64,000 nucleotides of DNA, from contig JAOUNI010000002.1 in NCBI GenBank assembly GCA_029881035.1, positions 1 to 64,000 of the forward strand, in the 5' to 3' direction. Shown here one piece after another: positions 35,293 to 44,720 of the stretch; position 1 is the first letter of the stretch; every line of letters starts with the position of its first letter. A model generated the notes under the pieces. It did no database searches and had not been told where the DNA came from. It worked only from the letters and a program-made list of their open reading frames with translations. A program made the position numbers and the translations under genes. The stretch comes from Gammaproteobacteria bacterium (GTDB lineage Bacteria > Pseudomonadota > Gammaproteobacteria > SZUA-229).

Positions 35293-36387
35293 ATGATTCC
35301 TATACTCATCGAAGACAAGCAGACACTCAATAATTTCTGCGATAAATTGATCCACGAGTCTCTACTCGCTATCGATACCGAGTTTTTCCGGGAAACTACC
35401 TACTTTCCTCATCTCGGATTAATTCAAATTGCCAGCTCCGACCATATTATATGCGTCGACCCACTGGCTTTTGACGCACGAGATGAATTACGTCGATTAT
35501 TTTTTAATCGTGACATTACAAAAGTTTTTCATTCATGTTCGCAGGATATGGAAGTGCTATATCAATACTTCAATGAACTGCCTGCTCCCATTTTTGATAC
35601 CCAGATCGCTGCTGCTATGCTCGGTTATCAGGATCAAATTGGTTATGCCAATCTGGTTGCTGAGATATACGAGGTCGAGCTTGATAAATCACAAACCCGT
35701 ACTAACTGGCTGAAACGTCCATTAAGTGTAAAACAAATAGAATATGCAGGTGAGGATGTACTTTATTTGCTGCCCTTATATGAAAAATTTAATCAGGCAT
35801 TAAAAGAGAGCGAACGTAACATCTGGTTACAGGAAGATTGCGAACAACTCTGCGGCAATGTACAGCGATTTCAGCCTGATTTTGAAAACTGCTGGCAACG
35901 CGTTAAAGGTTATTTTAAATTGAGTAATATGCAATTAGCCGTATGCCGCTCTATTGCACAATGGCGAGAACAGTTAGCTATGTCAAAAGATCTAACACGT
36001 CGAAGAGTCATGCCTGATGAGTTATTACTAAAACTGGCAGCTACTCAGGTCAATATCCAACAACTCAAAACCATCGATCGCCAGATTGCACAATTTAGTA
36101 GTGATGAGCTGGAGACTTTGGCTCAGGCCATCGAGACTGGTATGCAAACACCAGAATCTGAATGGCCTGTTCTCAATAGAGAAAGACCCTCTAACGAAGA
36201 AAAAACATTACTTAAACATTTGCAGAAACTGGTACAAGATAAAGCTGATGCGCTCGGTATTCATCAGAGTGTTTTGTGCTCAAAAAAAGAGATAGAAAGA
36301 CTAATACATGGGTCTCGTGATGGAAAACTACTCAATGGCTGGCGATTCGACTGTATTGGTCAACAATTACTAGCTGAAGTTGAATAA
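35293..36387 (+). CDS. rnd: Ribonuclease D
   Basis: This 3'-to-5' exonuclease trims tRNA precursors and other structured RNAs. The 364-residue product has the DEDD exonuclease domain first, with ExoI residues D28 and E30 in AIDTEFFRE. The ExoII block is KVFHSCSQDMEVL and ExoIII is YAGEDVLYL. An HRDC domain follows, starting around MQLAVCRSIAQWREQLAMSKDLTRRRVMPDELL. The order and length are as in E. coli Rnd. Confidence 0.95.
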   Translation: MIPILIEDKQTLNNFCDKLIHESLLAIDTEFFRETTYFPHLGLIQIASSDHIICVDPLAFDARDELRRLFFNRDITKVFHSCSQDMEVLYQYFNELPAPIFDTQIAAAMLGYQDQIGYANLVAEIYEVELDKSQTRTNWLKRPLSVKQIEYAGEDVLYLLPLYEKFNQALKESERNIWLQEDCEQLCGNVQRFQPDFENCWQRVKGYFKLSNMQLAVCRSIAQWREQLAMSKDLTRRRVMPDELLLKLAATQVNIQQLKTIDRQIAQFSSDELETLAQAIETGMQTPESEWPVLNRERPSNEEKTLLKHLQKLVQDKADALGIHQSVLCSKKEIERLIHGSRDGKLLNGWRFDCIGQQLLAEVE

Positions 36388-36522
36388 TATAAGGTAAACA
36401 CTTAAGTCTAGACGCTCACTAAATTATCATTAATAAGACAAAAACTAACCATTGATTAACAACCGGTTTCGACTACAATGGAGGCAGACGGTAATAATAA
36501 TCATTCTCCGGAGATTCTTCAT

Positions 36523-36978
36523 ATGTACAAAAATATACACCACATCATTAAAGTGCTGACTATCTTTACCCTGCTCGCTTTTGGATCGAGTGCCTACGCG
36601 GAAAGCTCCATGGAGTTTGGAGATTATGTCATTCATTACAACGCCTTCAGAAGTGACACGCTAACGCCCGAAATTGCCAAAAGTTATAATCTGACCCGTC
36701 GAAATAATCGTGTGATTGTTAATATTGCTGTACTCAAAAAAGTACTCAATACCACGGGTAAACCTACCGCTGCCGAAGTGAGCGGACACGTCAGCAACCT
36801 GACTGGGCAAATGAAAAATGTTGAGTTCCATCAGGTAAAAGAAGATACCGCTATCTATTATCTTGCTGAAGTGCAATTTACCGAAGGTGAATTTTTAAAA
36901 TTTGAGATTAAAGTCACTCCCGAAGGGGAAACTGAAGCTGCCCGCCTGAAGTTCGACAAACGTTTTTCTACTCAATAG
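36523..36978 (+). CDS. DUF4426 domain-containing exported protein
   Basis: This is a 151-residue exported protein. The start at 36523 (MYKNIHHIIKVL) is chosen because CGGAGA lies just before it and it begins a signal peptide ending AYA. The mature part (SMEFGDYVIHYNAFRSDTLTPEIAKSYNLTRR) matches the DUF4426 pattern of gammaproteobacterial periplasmic proteins with unknown role. It converges on the DUF3301 gene, overlapping its 3' end by 11 bases. Confidence 0.85.
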   Translation: MYKNIHHIIKVLTIFTLLAFGSSAYAESSMEFGDYVIHYNAFRSDTLTPEIAKSYNLTRRNNRVIVNIAVLKKVLNTTGKPTAAEVSGHVSNLTGQMKNVEFHQVKEDTAIYYLAEVQFTEGEFLKFEIKVTPEGETEAARLKFDKRFSTQ

Positions 36979-37303
36979 AGCCTTCTATCGTCCGACCCGT
37001 TACATGTCGCGGATCCATACCGGTTTCCGCGACATGATGACCTAACATAACAATATAACCCTGTCTGCGTGACTCATTATCGTCACTGTAATCAAAGCTG
37101 TATATTCGACACAGCTGTATGCTTCCATTAACACTACGCCCCAACCAGATCCGTTGTCGCATAATTGTATTATCCAGTAACTGTAACTCGGCATTTCGAC
37201 ATAAATTTTTACAGGCATTCAAAGCCAGTTCACTAGTACGAGTAGTATCCCACCAATACAAAGCGACAGCTGCCAACGCTGTAATTAATAATAATTCCTG
37301 CAT
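36968..37303 (-). CDS. DUF3301 domain-containing membrane protein
   Basis: This is a 111-residue protein with one N-terminal hydrophobic helix (residues 2-18, ending YWWDT). A conserved soluble region with NACKNLCRNAELQLLDNT and IQLCRIYSFDYSDD follows, as in the DUF3301 family of gammaproteobacteria. Two cysteines lie in the C-x-x-x-C spacing near residues 31-35. Function is unknown. Confidence 0.85.
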   Translation of the reverse strand: MQELLLITALAAVALYWWDTTRTSELALNACKNLCRNAELQLLDNTIMRQRIWLGRSVNGSIQLCRIYSFDYSDDNESRRQGYIVMLGHHVAETGMDPRHVTGRTIEGSIE

Positions 37304-37401
37304 AACTTACTCAAAAAGTCTCTCTCAATACCATCATGCCTCTTTTTCCTATAAAATGGCCAAATATTTAATTACAAATGGCCCATTAGTGGATTAACCC
37401 T

Positions 37402-37938
37402 ATGCTCGCAGACCAAAAAACTTTTACACAACAAAATTCATACACCTACGAAGAACTACTTAAATGTGGTCAAGGTGAGCTTTTTGGACCTGGCAATGCA
37501 CAACTACCAGCGCCCAATATGCTGATGTGCGACCGTATTACCCACATTGCTAATGTTGGCGGTAGTTACGGAAAAGGCGAAATTCACGCTGAACTGGATA
37601 TTAAACCTGATCTCTGGTTTTTTGACTGCCATTTCAAAGGTGATCCAGTTATGCCTGGCTGCCTGGGTCTTGATGCCATGTGGCAATTGGTCGGTTTCTA
37701 TCTGGGCTGGAGCGGCCACCCCGGGCGAGGCCGTGCGCTCGGTGTCGGTGAAGTCAAATTTACCGGACAAGTTCTGCCCACCGCCAAAGATGTCAGATAT
37801 CAAATTGATATTAAACGTGTGATTGCACGTGATCTGGTCCTTGGTATCGCTGATGGCTCTCTGTCCGTTGATGGACGTATCATTTATACAGCAAAAAACC
37901 TACGTGTAGGTTTATTTACGTCAACTGAAAACTTTTAG
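37402..37938 (+). CDS. fabA: 3-hydroxyacyl-[ACP] dehydratase/isomerase FabA
   Basis: FabA dehydrates 3-hydroxydecanoyl-ACP and isomerises the product to the cis-3 form, which begins unsaturated fatty acid synthesis. The 178-residue product has the catalytic pair H77 and D91 in [22 protein letters not shown], matching H70 and D84 of the E. coli enzyme with an offset of 7. It is followed 9 bases later by fabB, the classical pair of the FabA/FabB pathway. Confidence 0.97.
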   Translation: MLADQKTFTQQNSYTYEELLKCGQGELFGPGNAQLPAPNMLMCDRITHIANVGGSYGKGEIHAELDIKPDLWFFDCHFKGDPVMPGCLGLDAMWQLVGFYLGWSGHPGRGRALGVGEVKFTGQVLPTAKDVRYQIDIKRVIARDLVLGIADGSLSVDGRIIYTAKNLRVGLFTSTENF

Positions 37939-37947
37939 GAGTTACTC

Positions 37948-39165
37948 ATGAAACGCGTCGTTATTACCGGTTATGGCATTGTTTCCTGCTTGGGGAATGA
38001 TCGACAAACTGTTCTTGAATCATTACAGCAGGGCCGCTCTGGTATTAAATTTCAGGAAGCGTATAAAGAACTTGGCATGCGCAGCCATGTCGCTGGCAGC
38101 ATTGATATCAATGCCGATGATTTTATCGATAGAAAAGTAAAGCGTTTTATGGGTGACGCGGCGGCTTTTGCTTACATATCTATGCAACAGGCCGTTGCAC
38201 ACGCCAATTTAACAGAAGACCAGGTATCCAATATCCGTACCGGTATTATCATGGGTTCCGGTGGTGCCTCATCAGCGAATCAGGTGGAAGCGGCCGATAT
38301 TCTTCGCAGCAAGGGCATCAAGCGCGTCGGACCTTATATGGTACCGCGCACCATGTCGAGTACAGTCTCAGCCTGTCTGGCCACACCGTTCCACATCAAG
38401 GGAGTGAACTATTCGATTAGCTCAGCCTGCGCCACCAGTACCCACTGTATTGGCAATGCTTACGAACTGATCCAGATGGGCAAACAGGACATCATTTTTG
38501 CAGGCGGCGGTGAAGAAGAACACTGGAGCCTGAGCATGTTATTTGATGCTATGGGTGCCCTGTCATCCAAATACAATGAGACCCCGGAAAAAGCTTCTCG
38601 GACTTACGATGCCAACCGTGATGGTTTTGTCATCGCCGGTGGTGGCGCCTGCCTGGTAGTTGAAGAACTTGAACACGCTCTTAATCGTGGCGCCAATATT
38701 CTCGCTGAGATTGTCGGTTATGGCGCGACCTCCGATGGCGTTGATATGGTTGCACCTTCAGGTGAAGGTGCAGTTCGCTGCATGCAAATGGCTTTAGAAG
38801 GTGTTGAACAACCGCTGGATTACATCAATACCCACGGCACCAGCACCCCCGTAGGTGACACCAAAGAACTGCAGGCCATACGTGAAACTTTCGGTGATAA
38901 GATTCCTGCTATCAGTTCAAGTAAGTCACTGGCTGGTCATTCTCTAGGCGCTTCTGGTGCACAGGAATCCATCTACAGTTTATTGATGATGGAAAATAAC
39001 TTCATTCAGGCTTCAGCCAATATCGAGTCACTGGATGAACAGGCTGTCGGTATGCCGATTGTTACCCAGAGACAAGATAACATAACACTGAATACTATCA
39101 TGTCGAATAATTTTGGCTTTGGCGGCACTAATGCCTGCCTGGTATTCCAACGCTATCAGGGTTAA
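37948..39165 (+). CDS. fabB: 3-oxoacyl-[ACP] synthase I
   Basis: FabB condenses malonyl-ACP with the cis-unsaturated acyl-ACP made by FabA. The 405-residue product has the nucleophile C161 in [14 protein letters not shown], the two active-site histidines in [11 protein letters not shown] and [10 protein letters not shown], and the terminal [10 protein letters not shown]. The length and order are as in E. coli FabB. It is co-transcribed with fabA, and a hairpin follows the gene. Confidence 0.97.
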   Translation: MKRVVITGYGIVSCLGNDRQTVLESLQQGRSGIKFQEAYKELGMRSHVAGSIDINADDFIDRKVKRFMGDAAAFAYISMQQAVAHANLTEDQVSNIRTGIIMGSGGASSANQVEAADILRSKGIKRVGPYMVPRTMSSTVSACLATPFHIKGVNYSISSACATSTHCIGNAYELIQMGKQDIIFAGGGEEEHWSLSMLFDAMGALSSKYNETPEKASRTYDANRDGFVIAGGGACLVVEELEHALNRGANILAEIVGYGATSDGVDMVAPSGEGAVRCMQMALEGVEQPLDYINTHGTSTPVGDTKELQAIRETFGDKIPAISSSKSLAGHSLGASGAQESIYSLLMMENNFIQASANIESLDEQAVGMPIVTQRQDNITLNTIMSNNFGFGGTNACLVFQRYQG

Positions 39166-39185
39166 TAATAAAACAGCCTTGCTGA

Positions 39186-39206
39186 CTCCCTGATTTCATC
39201 AGGGAG
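39186..39206 (+). terminator. Hairpin after fabB
   Basis: CTCCCTGAT (39186-39194) and ATCAGGGAG (39198-39206) form a perfect 9-bp stem with a 3-base loop. The following T-run (ATTTTG) is short and set back, so it is a moderate terminator. Confidence 0.6.
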
Positions 39207-39274
39207 ATGTATTTTGCTGAGCAAGTGCTACAATCTCTATATTCGTTCTATCGCAAGGAAATCATGGGGATAAC

Positions 39275-39802
39275 ATGAACATAAGCAATAACCTGAAGCA
39301 AATTATCTTAACTGGCTGCTGCCTGCTGCTCGTTTCAACTCAGGCACTGGCAGATCGCCCCGCCATGAGTGAACGCTCAGAAACTATTGAACCTGAGATT
39401 ATTGATTTATCGACCGATGTTCAGGAAATTCCTGTTTTTGAAGAACTCCCCACTCAGGGAACCGCACCAGAAATGGATGAGATCTCTGCCGTTGAAGTTG
39501 ACATGCAACAACAGGAACAACAGGCTGTTGAAGCTGAACCCATCGTTCATGTTTATGATCACAGAACTGAAACTGAAATAACAGGTGATGTTATTGAATT
39601 ACAACCCGGTGATTCACTACCTGTAACTGTTCTGGATTTCCCGCGCCGTGGCATGACCATGGATAAAGTTAAAAACGAACTAGGTCAACCTCTTGAAGCA
39701 TCTGAAGCTATCGGCCAACCTCCGATTACCAGCTGGACTTATAACGACCGTATTGTTTATTTTGAATACTCTAGTGTAGTTCACGTGGTAGCCACACACT
39801 GA
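39275..39802 (+). CDS. Exported acidic protein with SmpA/OmlA-like C-terminal segment
   Basis: This is a 175-residue exported protein. Its signal peptide ends ALA at about residue 26. A long acidic, glutamine-rich region (residues 30-100) follows. The C-terminal 55 residues (FPRRGMTMDKVKNELGQP, then SWTYNDRIVYFEYSSVVHVV) resemble the small SmpA/BamE-like fold. The function is unknown, though this domain type often sits in envelope proteins. Its TGA stop overlaps the CTG that opens the next gene. Confidence 0.7.
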   Translation: MNISNNLKQIILTGCCLLLVSTQALADRPAMSERSETIEPEIIDLSTDVQEIPVFEELPTQGTAPEMDEISAVEVDMQQQEQQAVEAEPIVHVYDHRTETEITGDVIELQPGDSLPVTVLDFPRRGMTMDKVKNELGQPLEASEAIGQPPITSWTYNDRIVYFEYSSVVHVVATH

Positions 39803-40722
39803 AACAACTTCAGGATTTAATTCTCGGAGAAAGTCCACTTCAGGCAATCCAGTCTCCCCTGCTGCAAGCAGCAGGTATTAGTTTACATATCAAGCGCGAA
39901 GACCTGGTTGACTACGAACTGGGCGGCAACAAATGGCGCAAGATGAAATACAATCTTGCCGCCGCATCACAACAAAACCACGACACTCTGCTTACCTTTG
40001 GTGGTGCTTATTCCAACCATATTTACGCCACCGCCGCAGCTGGCAAGCGACTCGGTTTTCGCACCATTGGCATTATCCGTGGTGAAGCACACGAGCAACT
40101 CAATACTACACTTCAATTTGCTCACAACTGCGGCATGCAGCTGGAATACATTGATCGAACCACGTATCGAAATAAGAATTCCGAAGAATACATCAACAGT
40201 CTGCGCAAAAAATACGGTCAATTTTATTTGCTGCCCGAAGGCGGCAGCAACTCACTGGCGCTCAAAGGTTGCGCTGAAATCGTCGATGACATCGATCAGG
40301 AATTTGATTTTATCTGTAGCGCCTGTGGTACAGGTGCAACACTGGCGGGAATAATTAGTGGTTTGAATGAGCAGCAGCAAGCCATTGGCTTTCCTGTACT
40401 CAAAGGCGGTGATTTCCTGACTGATGATATTCAGAACTTCCTTCAGCAGGCCGATGTAAAATCATCTACACGCTGGCGACTCAATACTGATTATCACTTT
40501 GGTGGCTACGCAAAAACCAGCACCGAACTTTGGACATTCATCGAACAGTTTAAAAAAGATTTTGATGTGCCCTTGGATGGCGTCTATACAGGAAAAATGT
40601 TCTATGGACTATTCGACTTAATAAAAAAAGGTTTTTTCCCCAAAGGCAGTCGCATCATTGCCATTCATACTGGCGGTCTTCAAGGTAATTATGGTTTAAC
40701 CATGAACAATAAATCCCAATAA
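39799..40722 (+). CDS. PLP-dependent enzyme, ACC deaminase/D-cysteine desulfhydrase family (CTG start)
   Basis: This is a fold-type II PLP enzyme. From CTG 39799 the product has 307 residues. It begins with homologous residues LKQLQDLILGESPLQAI, then the PLP-lysine block ELGGNKWRKMKYNL (K45), FGGAYSNHIYATAAAGKRLG, and CGTGATLAGIISGL. The conserved region extends well upstream of the first ATG at 39943, which would remove the PLP lysine. In-frame stops lie at 39742, 39757 and 39772, and no ATG, GTG or TTG lies between 39775 and the conserved block. The CTG overlaps the previous stop as CTGA. Substrate (D-cysteine or ACC) is not decidable here. Confidence 0.85.
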   Translation: MKQLQDLILGESPLQAIQSPLLQAAGISLHIKREDLVDYELGGNKWRKMKYNLAAASQQNHDTLLTFGGAYSNHIYATAAAGKRLGFRTIGIIRGEAHEQLNTTLQFAHNCGMQLEYIDRTTYRNKNSEEYINSLRKKYGQFYLLPEGGSNSLALKGCAEIVDDIDQEFDFICSACGTGATLAGIISGLNEQQQAIGFPVLKGGDFLTDDIQNFLQQADVKSSTRWRLNTDYHFGGYAKTSTELWTFIEQFKKDFDVPLDGVYTGKMFYGLFDLIKKGFFPKGSRIIAIHTGGLQGNYGLTMNNKSQ

Positions 40723-40735
40723 ATCTGTCGAATTA

Positions 40736-41593
40736 CTAATCAAATATATTCCTCCAATTCTTTTTACGTTTTTCATTCTTTAGATCTGCTTTGCCGTCAT
40801 CAGGATTATTTTCTTGTTGCTCACGATAATCTTTTGACTGTTGTCGGAAAGTTTCCAGCATCTCGCCCGCAACAGATTCAAAGTTACTGAAACTTTCCTG
40901 CTCCTTCTCACCCATCTCGGTTTCATCAACTCGGTTTCCATCAAAACGAATCATATGATTAGCCTGTAAGGTGAAACTTTTCTTGTACTCAACAAATTCT
41001 ACCATGGTTTGTTTTTTATAATCTTCGTATTCTTTTTTCATCGCATTTTGTGCATCAATCGCCTGCTGCTTGAAAGCAGCAAAGTCATCAACCGGTTTCT
41101 TACGGTGTATTTCATAATCATCACCCGGTGATTCAAGCACTAGCTGACCTTCTTGCAAAGAAACACTCTGAGCATCCTGATTGTCGGTCACAATAAAAGT
41201 GGTGCCTCGAATACCAATAGTTGAAAATTTAGCTTTAACTTGCCGATTGTCGCCAAATACTTTACGAAAGGTAAAATAAATTTTTCCACCCAGATGAGAA
41301 AGCCAGTTTTTCTTCTCGACCTGCAAACTACTTTTCTCATCCAGTACCGAGAGCGCACCATCATTAAATCGAACCACGGCCTGACCACCTTCACTGGTGC
41401 TTACCGTATCCATTTCATGAATAACGACATTGGCTCCTGTAGCTTCGCGAGTCTCACCCTGCGCATTAATAATTTTTACAACACCACTGGTTTTGAGAAT
41501 GGTGCCGCGAGCCTCTTCAGCATGACATAAGCCTGACTGGATTAAGAAAACAAGTATAAAAACAGGCATTATTAAACCAATTTTTTGCGCCAT
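40736..41593 (-). CDS. FecR-domain exported protein with charged C-terminal helix
   Basis: This is about 285 residues from ATG 41593 (MAQKIGLIMPVF). A GTG four codons upstream is the alternative. The signal peptide ends CHA. A FecR domain follows at about 30-150, with ARGTILKTSGVVKIINAQGE, the VRFNDGALSVLDEKSSL strand and STIGIRGTTFIV. Residues about 160-285 are highly charged and probably helical or coiled. No sigma factor or TonB receptor gene is adjacent, so it is not a classical iron-signalling FecR. Confidence 0.82.
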   Translation of the reverse strand: MAQKIGLIMPVFILVFLIQSGLCHAEEARGTILKTSGVVKIINAQGETREATGANVVIHEMDTVSTSEGGQAVVRFNDGALSVLDEKSSLQVEKKNWLSHLGGKIYFTFRKVFGDNRQVKAKFSTIGIRGTTFIVTDNQDAQSVSLQEGQLVLESPGDDYEIHRKKPVDDFAAFKQQAIDAQNAMKKEYEDYKKQTMVEFVEYKKSFTLQANHMIRFDGNRVDETEMGEKEQESFSNFESVAGEMLETFRQQSKDYREQQENNPDDGKADLKNEKRKKNWRNIFD

Positions 41594-41704
41594 AAAATTC
41601 ACCACTTTGAATAATTATTTACCAGCATCGAGTATAGCTGAAACCCCTGCGCGATAGTCTGAGCTCACCCACAAAACTAATACACACCATTTAATCAGCG
41701 TAAC

Positions 41705-42439
41705 TTAATCTACATAAGGTCCATACTGCCTTATTTTCTCTGCATGAGGAAGTCCACAACACAACATCATTCGAGCATTAGATTTAGCGTTCATTTCGAG
41801 CTGATTTATTCCCTCAAAAAACAGAGCCTGTCCCACTGCTAAAGATTGTCCGCCGACATCGACATCACCCTCTACCACATAAACCAGCCCCCTGAATCCA
41901 TCTGTAACTGGCTCAGTTAAATGAGCACCGGTTTTTAGCTGAATATCCAAATATAGAACCGGTGTTTTTAGCTTCAAAGGAGAATCAAACCCGATTAACT
42001 CACGAACCACACCACCTTCTACAATGTGCTCCGGAATAGAATCCGAATCAACCTGCTGATAATCTGGTGTGCTTTTTTTTAAACTCTGCGGCAAATTCAC
42101 CCAGAGCTGAATACCTTGTGTAGTCGTGCCCGGAGAAGGCATTTCTGAATGAACAATTCCGGCTCCTGCAGTAAAACGCTGTAAGCCACCGGGCAGGACT
42201 GTAGATTCGTTACCTAGATTATCTTTATGCTGCATTGAACCTTTAAAAATATAAGTAATACCTTCAAAGCCTCGATGAGGATGATCTGGAAAACCACAAC
42301 CTGCTGATACTTTAAAATGATCCCACAGAACAAAGGGATCATAATTCATAAAACCATGAATAGGAAAAAGACGCTGCACTTCCGCACCGTCACCTTCAGC
42401 CCCTGAGCTGGAGGTACGTACAAAAATATTCGGCTTCAT
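41705..42439 (-). CDS. Pirin family protein
   Basis: This is a 244-residue bicupin of the pirin family. The metal-binding motif FPDHPHRGFEGITYIF lies near residue 50, and GAGIVHSEMPSP carries the distal His and Glu. Pirins bind iron, and some oxidise quercetin or act in redox responses. It follows the uup gene by 16 bases on the same strand, and the functional link between the two is unclear. Confidence 0.93.
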   Translation of the reverse strand: MKPNIFVRTSSSGAEGDGAEVQRLFPIHGFMNYDPFVLWDHFKVSAGCGFPDHPHRGFEGITYIFKGSMQHKDNLGNESTVLPGGLQRFTAGAGIVHSEMPSPGTTTQGIQLWVNLPQSLKKSTPDYQQVDSDSIPEHIVEGGVVRELIGFDSPLKLKTPVLYLDIQLKTGAHLTEPVTDGFRGLVYVVEGDVDVGGQSLAVGQALFFEGINQLEMNAKSNARMMLCCGLPHAEKIRQYGPYVD

Positions 42440-42455
42440 GATATTACCCCCAATT

Positions 42456-44336
42456 TTAAGCTTCTAATTCTTCCCAGCGACGATAGCTAGCCTCAAGGGC
42501 TTGTTCAGTTTCTTTCAGCAAGTTCTGTACTTTTAAAATTTCATTTTTATCCTGCTGAAAAAAATCAGGAGCCGCCATTTGTGCATGCACACTTTCCAGC
42601 GCTGCTTCCAGTTTTTCGATTTTTAGCGGTAGTTCATCGATTTCATGCTGGTCTTTGTAACTGAGTTTTTTCTTCGACCCCTTGTCTTTAGCTATTTTTG
42701 GCACAGATTTTTCTGACTTAACAACACCCGAATCTGAATCCTGCGGGCGCTGACGCAACCAGTCATCATAACCTCCGACGTATTCGCTAACCTTACCGTC
42801 TTTCTCGAAAACAAGGGTATTGCTAACGACGTTATTTACAAACTCACGGTCATGGCTGACCAGCAAAATAGTGCCAGTGTAATTGAACACCAGCTCTTCC
42901 AGAAGCTCAAGCGTTTCAATATCAAGATCGTTGGTGGGCTCGTCGAGCACCAGAATATTGGCTGGTTTTGAGAACAGCCTTGCCAATAACAGGCGATTAC
43001 GTTCACCACCCGACAGGGCTTTGACTGGTGAGCGCGCCCGTTCGGGGGCGAACAGAAAATCCTGTAGATAACCAATCACATGCTTACGGGCACCGTTGAT
43101 TTCAATAAATTCACGGCCTTCGGAAAGATTGTCCAACACGCTGGATTCCTCATCAAGCTGGTCGCGCATCTGGTCAAAATAGGCGATGGCCTGTTTGGTA
43201 CCCAGTGTCACTTTGCCCGAACTCGGCTGTAACTGGCCCAGCAATATCTTCAGCAAAGTGGTTTTACCTGCACCGTTTGGTCCGATGATACCGACCTTAT
43301 CACCACGCAAAATGGTAGTGCTGAAATTTTTAATAATACTACGACCATCATAGTCAAAATTGACGTCTTCCACTTCAACAACCAGTTTGCCCGATTGTTC
43401 ACCACGAACGATCTTCATATCAACGTTGCCGGTTTTCTGTCGCCGGTCTGCACGTTCATTACGCATTTTTTCCAGCGCCCGTACACGACCCTCATTACGG
43501 GTTCGCCTGGCCTTAATGCCCTGACGAATCCAGACTTCTTCCTGCGCCAGTCTCTTATCAAACAGATTATTAGCCTGTTCTTCTGCGTGTAGAAGCTCTT
43601 CACGACGTGTCAAATAGGTGGTGTAATCACAGGGAAAACTGACTAATTTGCCGCGATCAAGCTCAACGATACGGGTCGACAATTTACGCATGAAAGCACG
43701 GTCATGGGTGATAAATAACAATGCCCCTTTGTAGCTCAGCAATTGCTCTTCCAGCCACTGAATAGCTTCCAGATCAAGATGATTGGTTGGCTCATCGAGC
43801 AGCAGCAAGTCAGGCTGCACCACCAGCGCCTTGGCCAGCAAAACACGTCGGCGCATGCCACCGGACAGCTGGGTAAAATCGGCGTCGCCATCCAGCTTCA
43901 TTTTCGACAGCACCGCTTCGACCTGTTGATTCAAACCCCAGGCATCGGCGACTTCGATTTCATGCTGGATGCGTTCCAGCTCGGCAAATGCCTGCTCGGA
44001 ATAATCCTCTGCCACACGATGGGTCGCATGGTGATAGGCCTTCAGCAATTCCGCCTTTGAACCCAATCCAGAGGCCACGACATCAAAGATGCTGCCCTGC
44101 AGGTCATACGGCACCTCCTGTTCCAGAGAAGCAATCTTTACTGACTTATTGATGTCAATTTCACCATTATCCGGCTTAATCAGGCCACTGATGACCTTTA
44201 ACAGGCTGGATTTTCCAGTGCCATTTCGGCCCAGCAAACTCACCCGCTCACCCGCCTCAATAGACAGATTGACCTGCTCAAGCACAGCCGGTCCGCCAAA
44301 ACTAACGTTGATATTACGAAGCCTTATTATTGCCAT
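42456..44336 (-). CDS. uup: ABC-F family ATPase Uup
   Basis: This is a 626-residue soluble ABC-F protein with two nucleotide-binding domains. The first has GRNGTGKSS, LSGGMRRRVLLAKAL and LLDEPTNHLDLEAI. The second has GPNGAGKTT, LSGGERNRLLLARLF and VLDEPTNDLDIETL. A linker lies between, and a C-terminal coiled coil at about 545-626 is characteristic of Uup. Uup proteins act on ribosomes or branched DNA and limit transposon excision in E. coli. No membrane segments are present. Confidence 0.94.
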   Translation of the reverse strand: MAIIRLRNINVSFGGPAVLEQVNLSIEAGERVSLLGRNGTGKSSLLKVISGLIKPDNGEIDINKSVKIASLEQEVPYDLQGSIFDVVASGLGSKAELLKAYHHATHRVAEDYSEQAFAELERIQHEIEVADAWGLNQQVEAVLSKMKLDGDADFTQLSGGMRRRVLLAKALVVQPDLLLLDEPTNHLDLEAIQWLEEQLLSYKGALLFITHDRAFMRKLSTRIVELDRGKLVSFPCDYTTYLTRREELLHAEEQANNLFDKRLAQEEVWIRQGIKARRTRNEGRVRALEKMRNERADRRQKTGNVDMKIVRGEQSGKLVVEVEDVNFDYDGRSIIKNFSTTILRGDKVGIIGPNGAGKTTLLKILLGQLQPSSGKVTLGTKQAIAYFDQMRDQLDEESSVLDNLSEGREFIEINGARKHVIGYLQDFLFAPERARSPVKALSGGERNRLLLARLFSKPANILVLDEPTNDLDIETLELLEELVFNYTGTILLVSHDREFVNNVVSNTLVFEKDGKVSEYVGGYDDWLRQRPQDSDSGVVKSEKSVPKIAKDKGSKKKLSYKDQHEIDELPLKIEKLEAALESVHAQMAAPDFFQQDKNEILKVQNLLKETEQALEASYRRWEELEA

Positions 44337-44720
44337 AACCTATTACAACCCTGGTGCATCAGCAAAACCCGTTCAGTTGGCTTCGATGATAAAAATTTAT
44401 ACGTGTAAAACACTAAGTGACTGTTTTTCAATGTCTGAAATCGGATAGTTTTGCACAAGCGAAAAAACACTATCTGGAAAGCAATATTAGCAGTTATTAA
44501 TGTAATTATTTGTCAATGGGATAAATATATAAAATATTTAACCTGTTGTTTTATATTGAATTTTTTATTTTTGTTCAAAAAACGATCATTTTAAAACCCA
44601 GCCCCATAGCATTGGGGAATCACCCTGTTACCCGACTTGCTTCCACAGAGTTATCCACAGGTTCTGTGGATGAGTTTCCGCTTAAAACCCAGCTGCTGTT
44701 CAAGCTCTCATCAGTCGCTA
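44337..44720. other. Intergenic region with AT-rich tract and paired DnaA-like boxes
   Basis: About 384 bases between metH and uup, both on the minus strand. It has no credible gene. It holds a long AT-rich tract at about 44480-44600 and, beside it, the DnaA-like pair annotated below. The promoter of uup should lie near 44340-44450. Confidence 0.5.
44651..44673. promoter_or_regulatory. Inverted pair of DnaA boxes
   Basis: TTATCCACA (44651-44659) is a perfect DnaA box. TGTGGATGA (44665-44673) is an inverted box with one mismatch. The core ATCCACAG / CTGTGGAT is a perfect inverted repeat. They lie next to an AT-rich tract. Two boxes are too few to call a replication origin. Confidence 0.5.

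Noticed and set aside
44480-44673. Possible replication origin
   Set aside because: Only two DnaA boxes are present, with no dnaA, gidA/mnmG or rpmH nearby.
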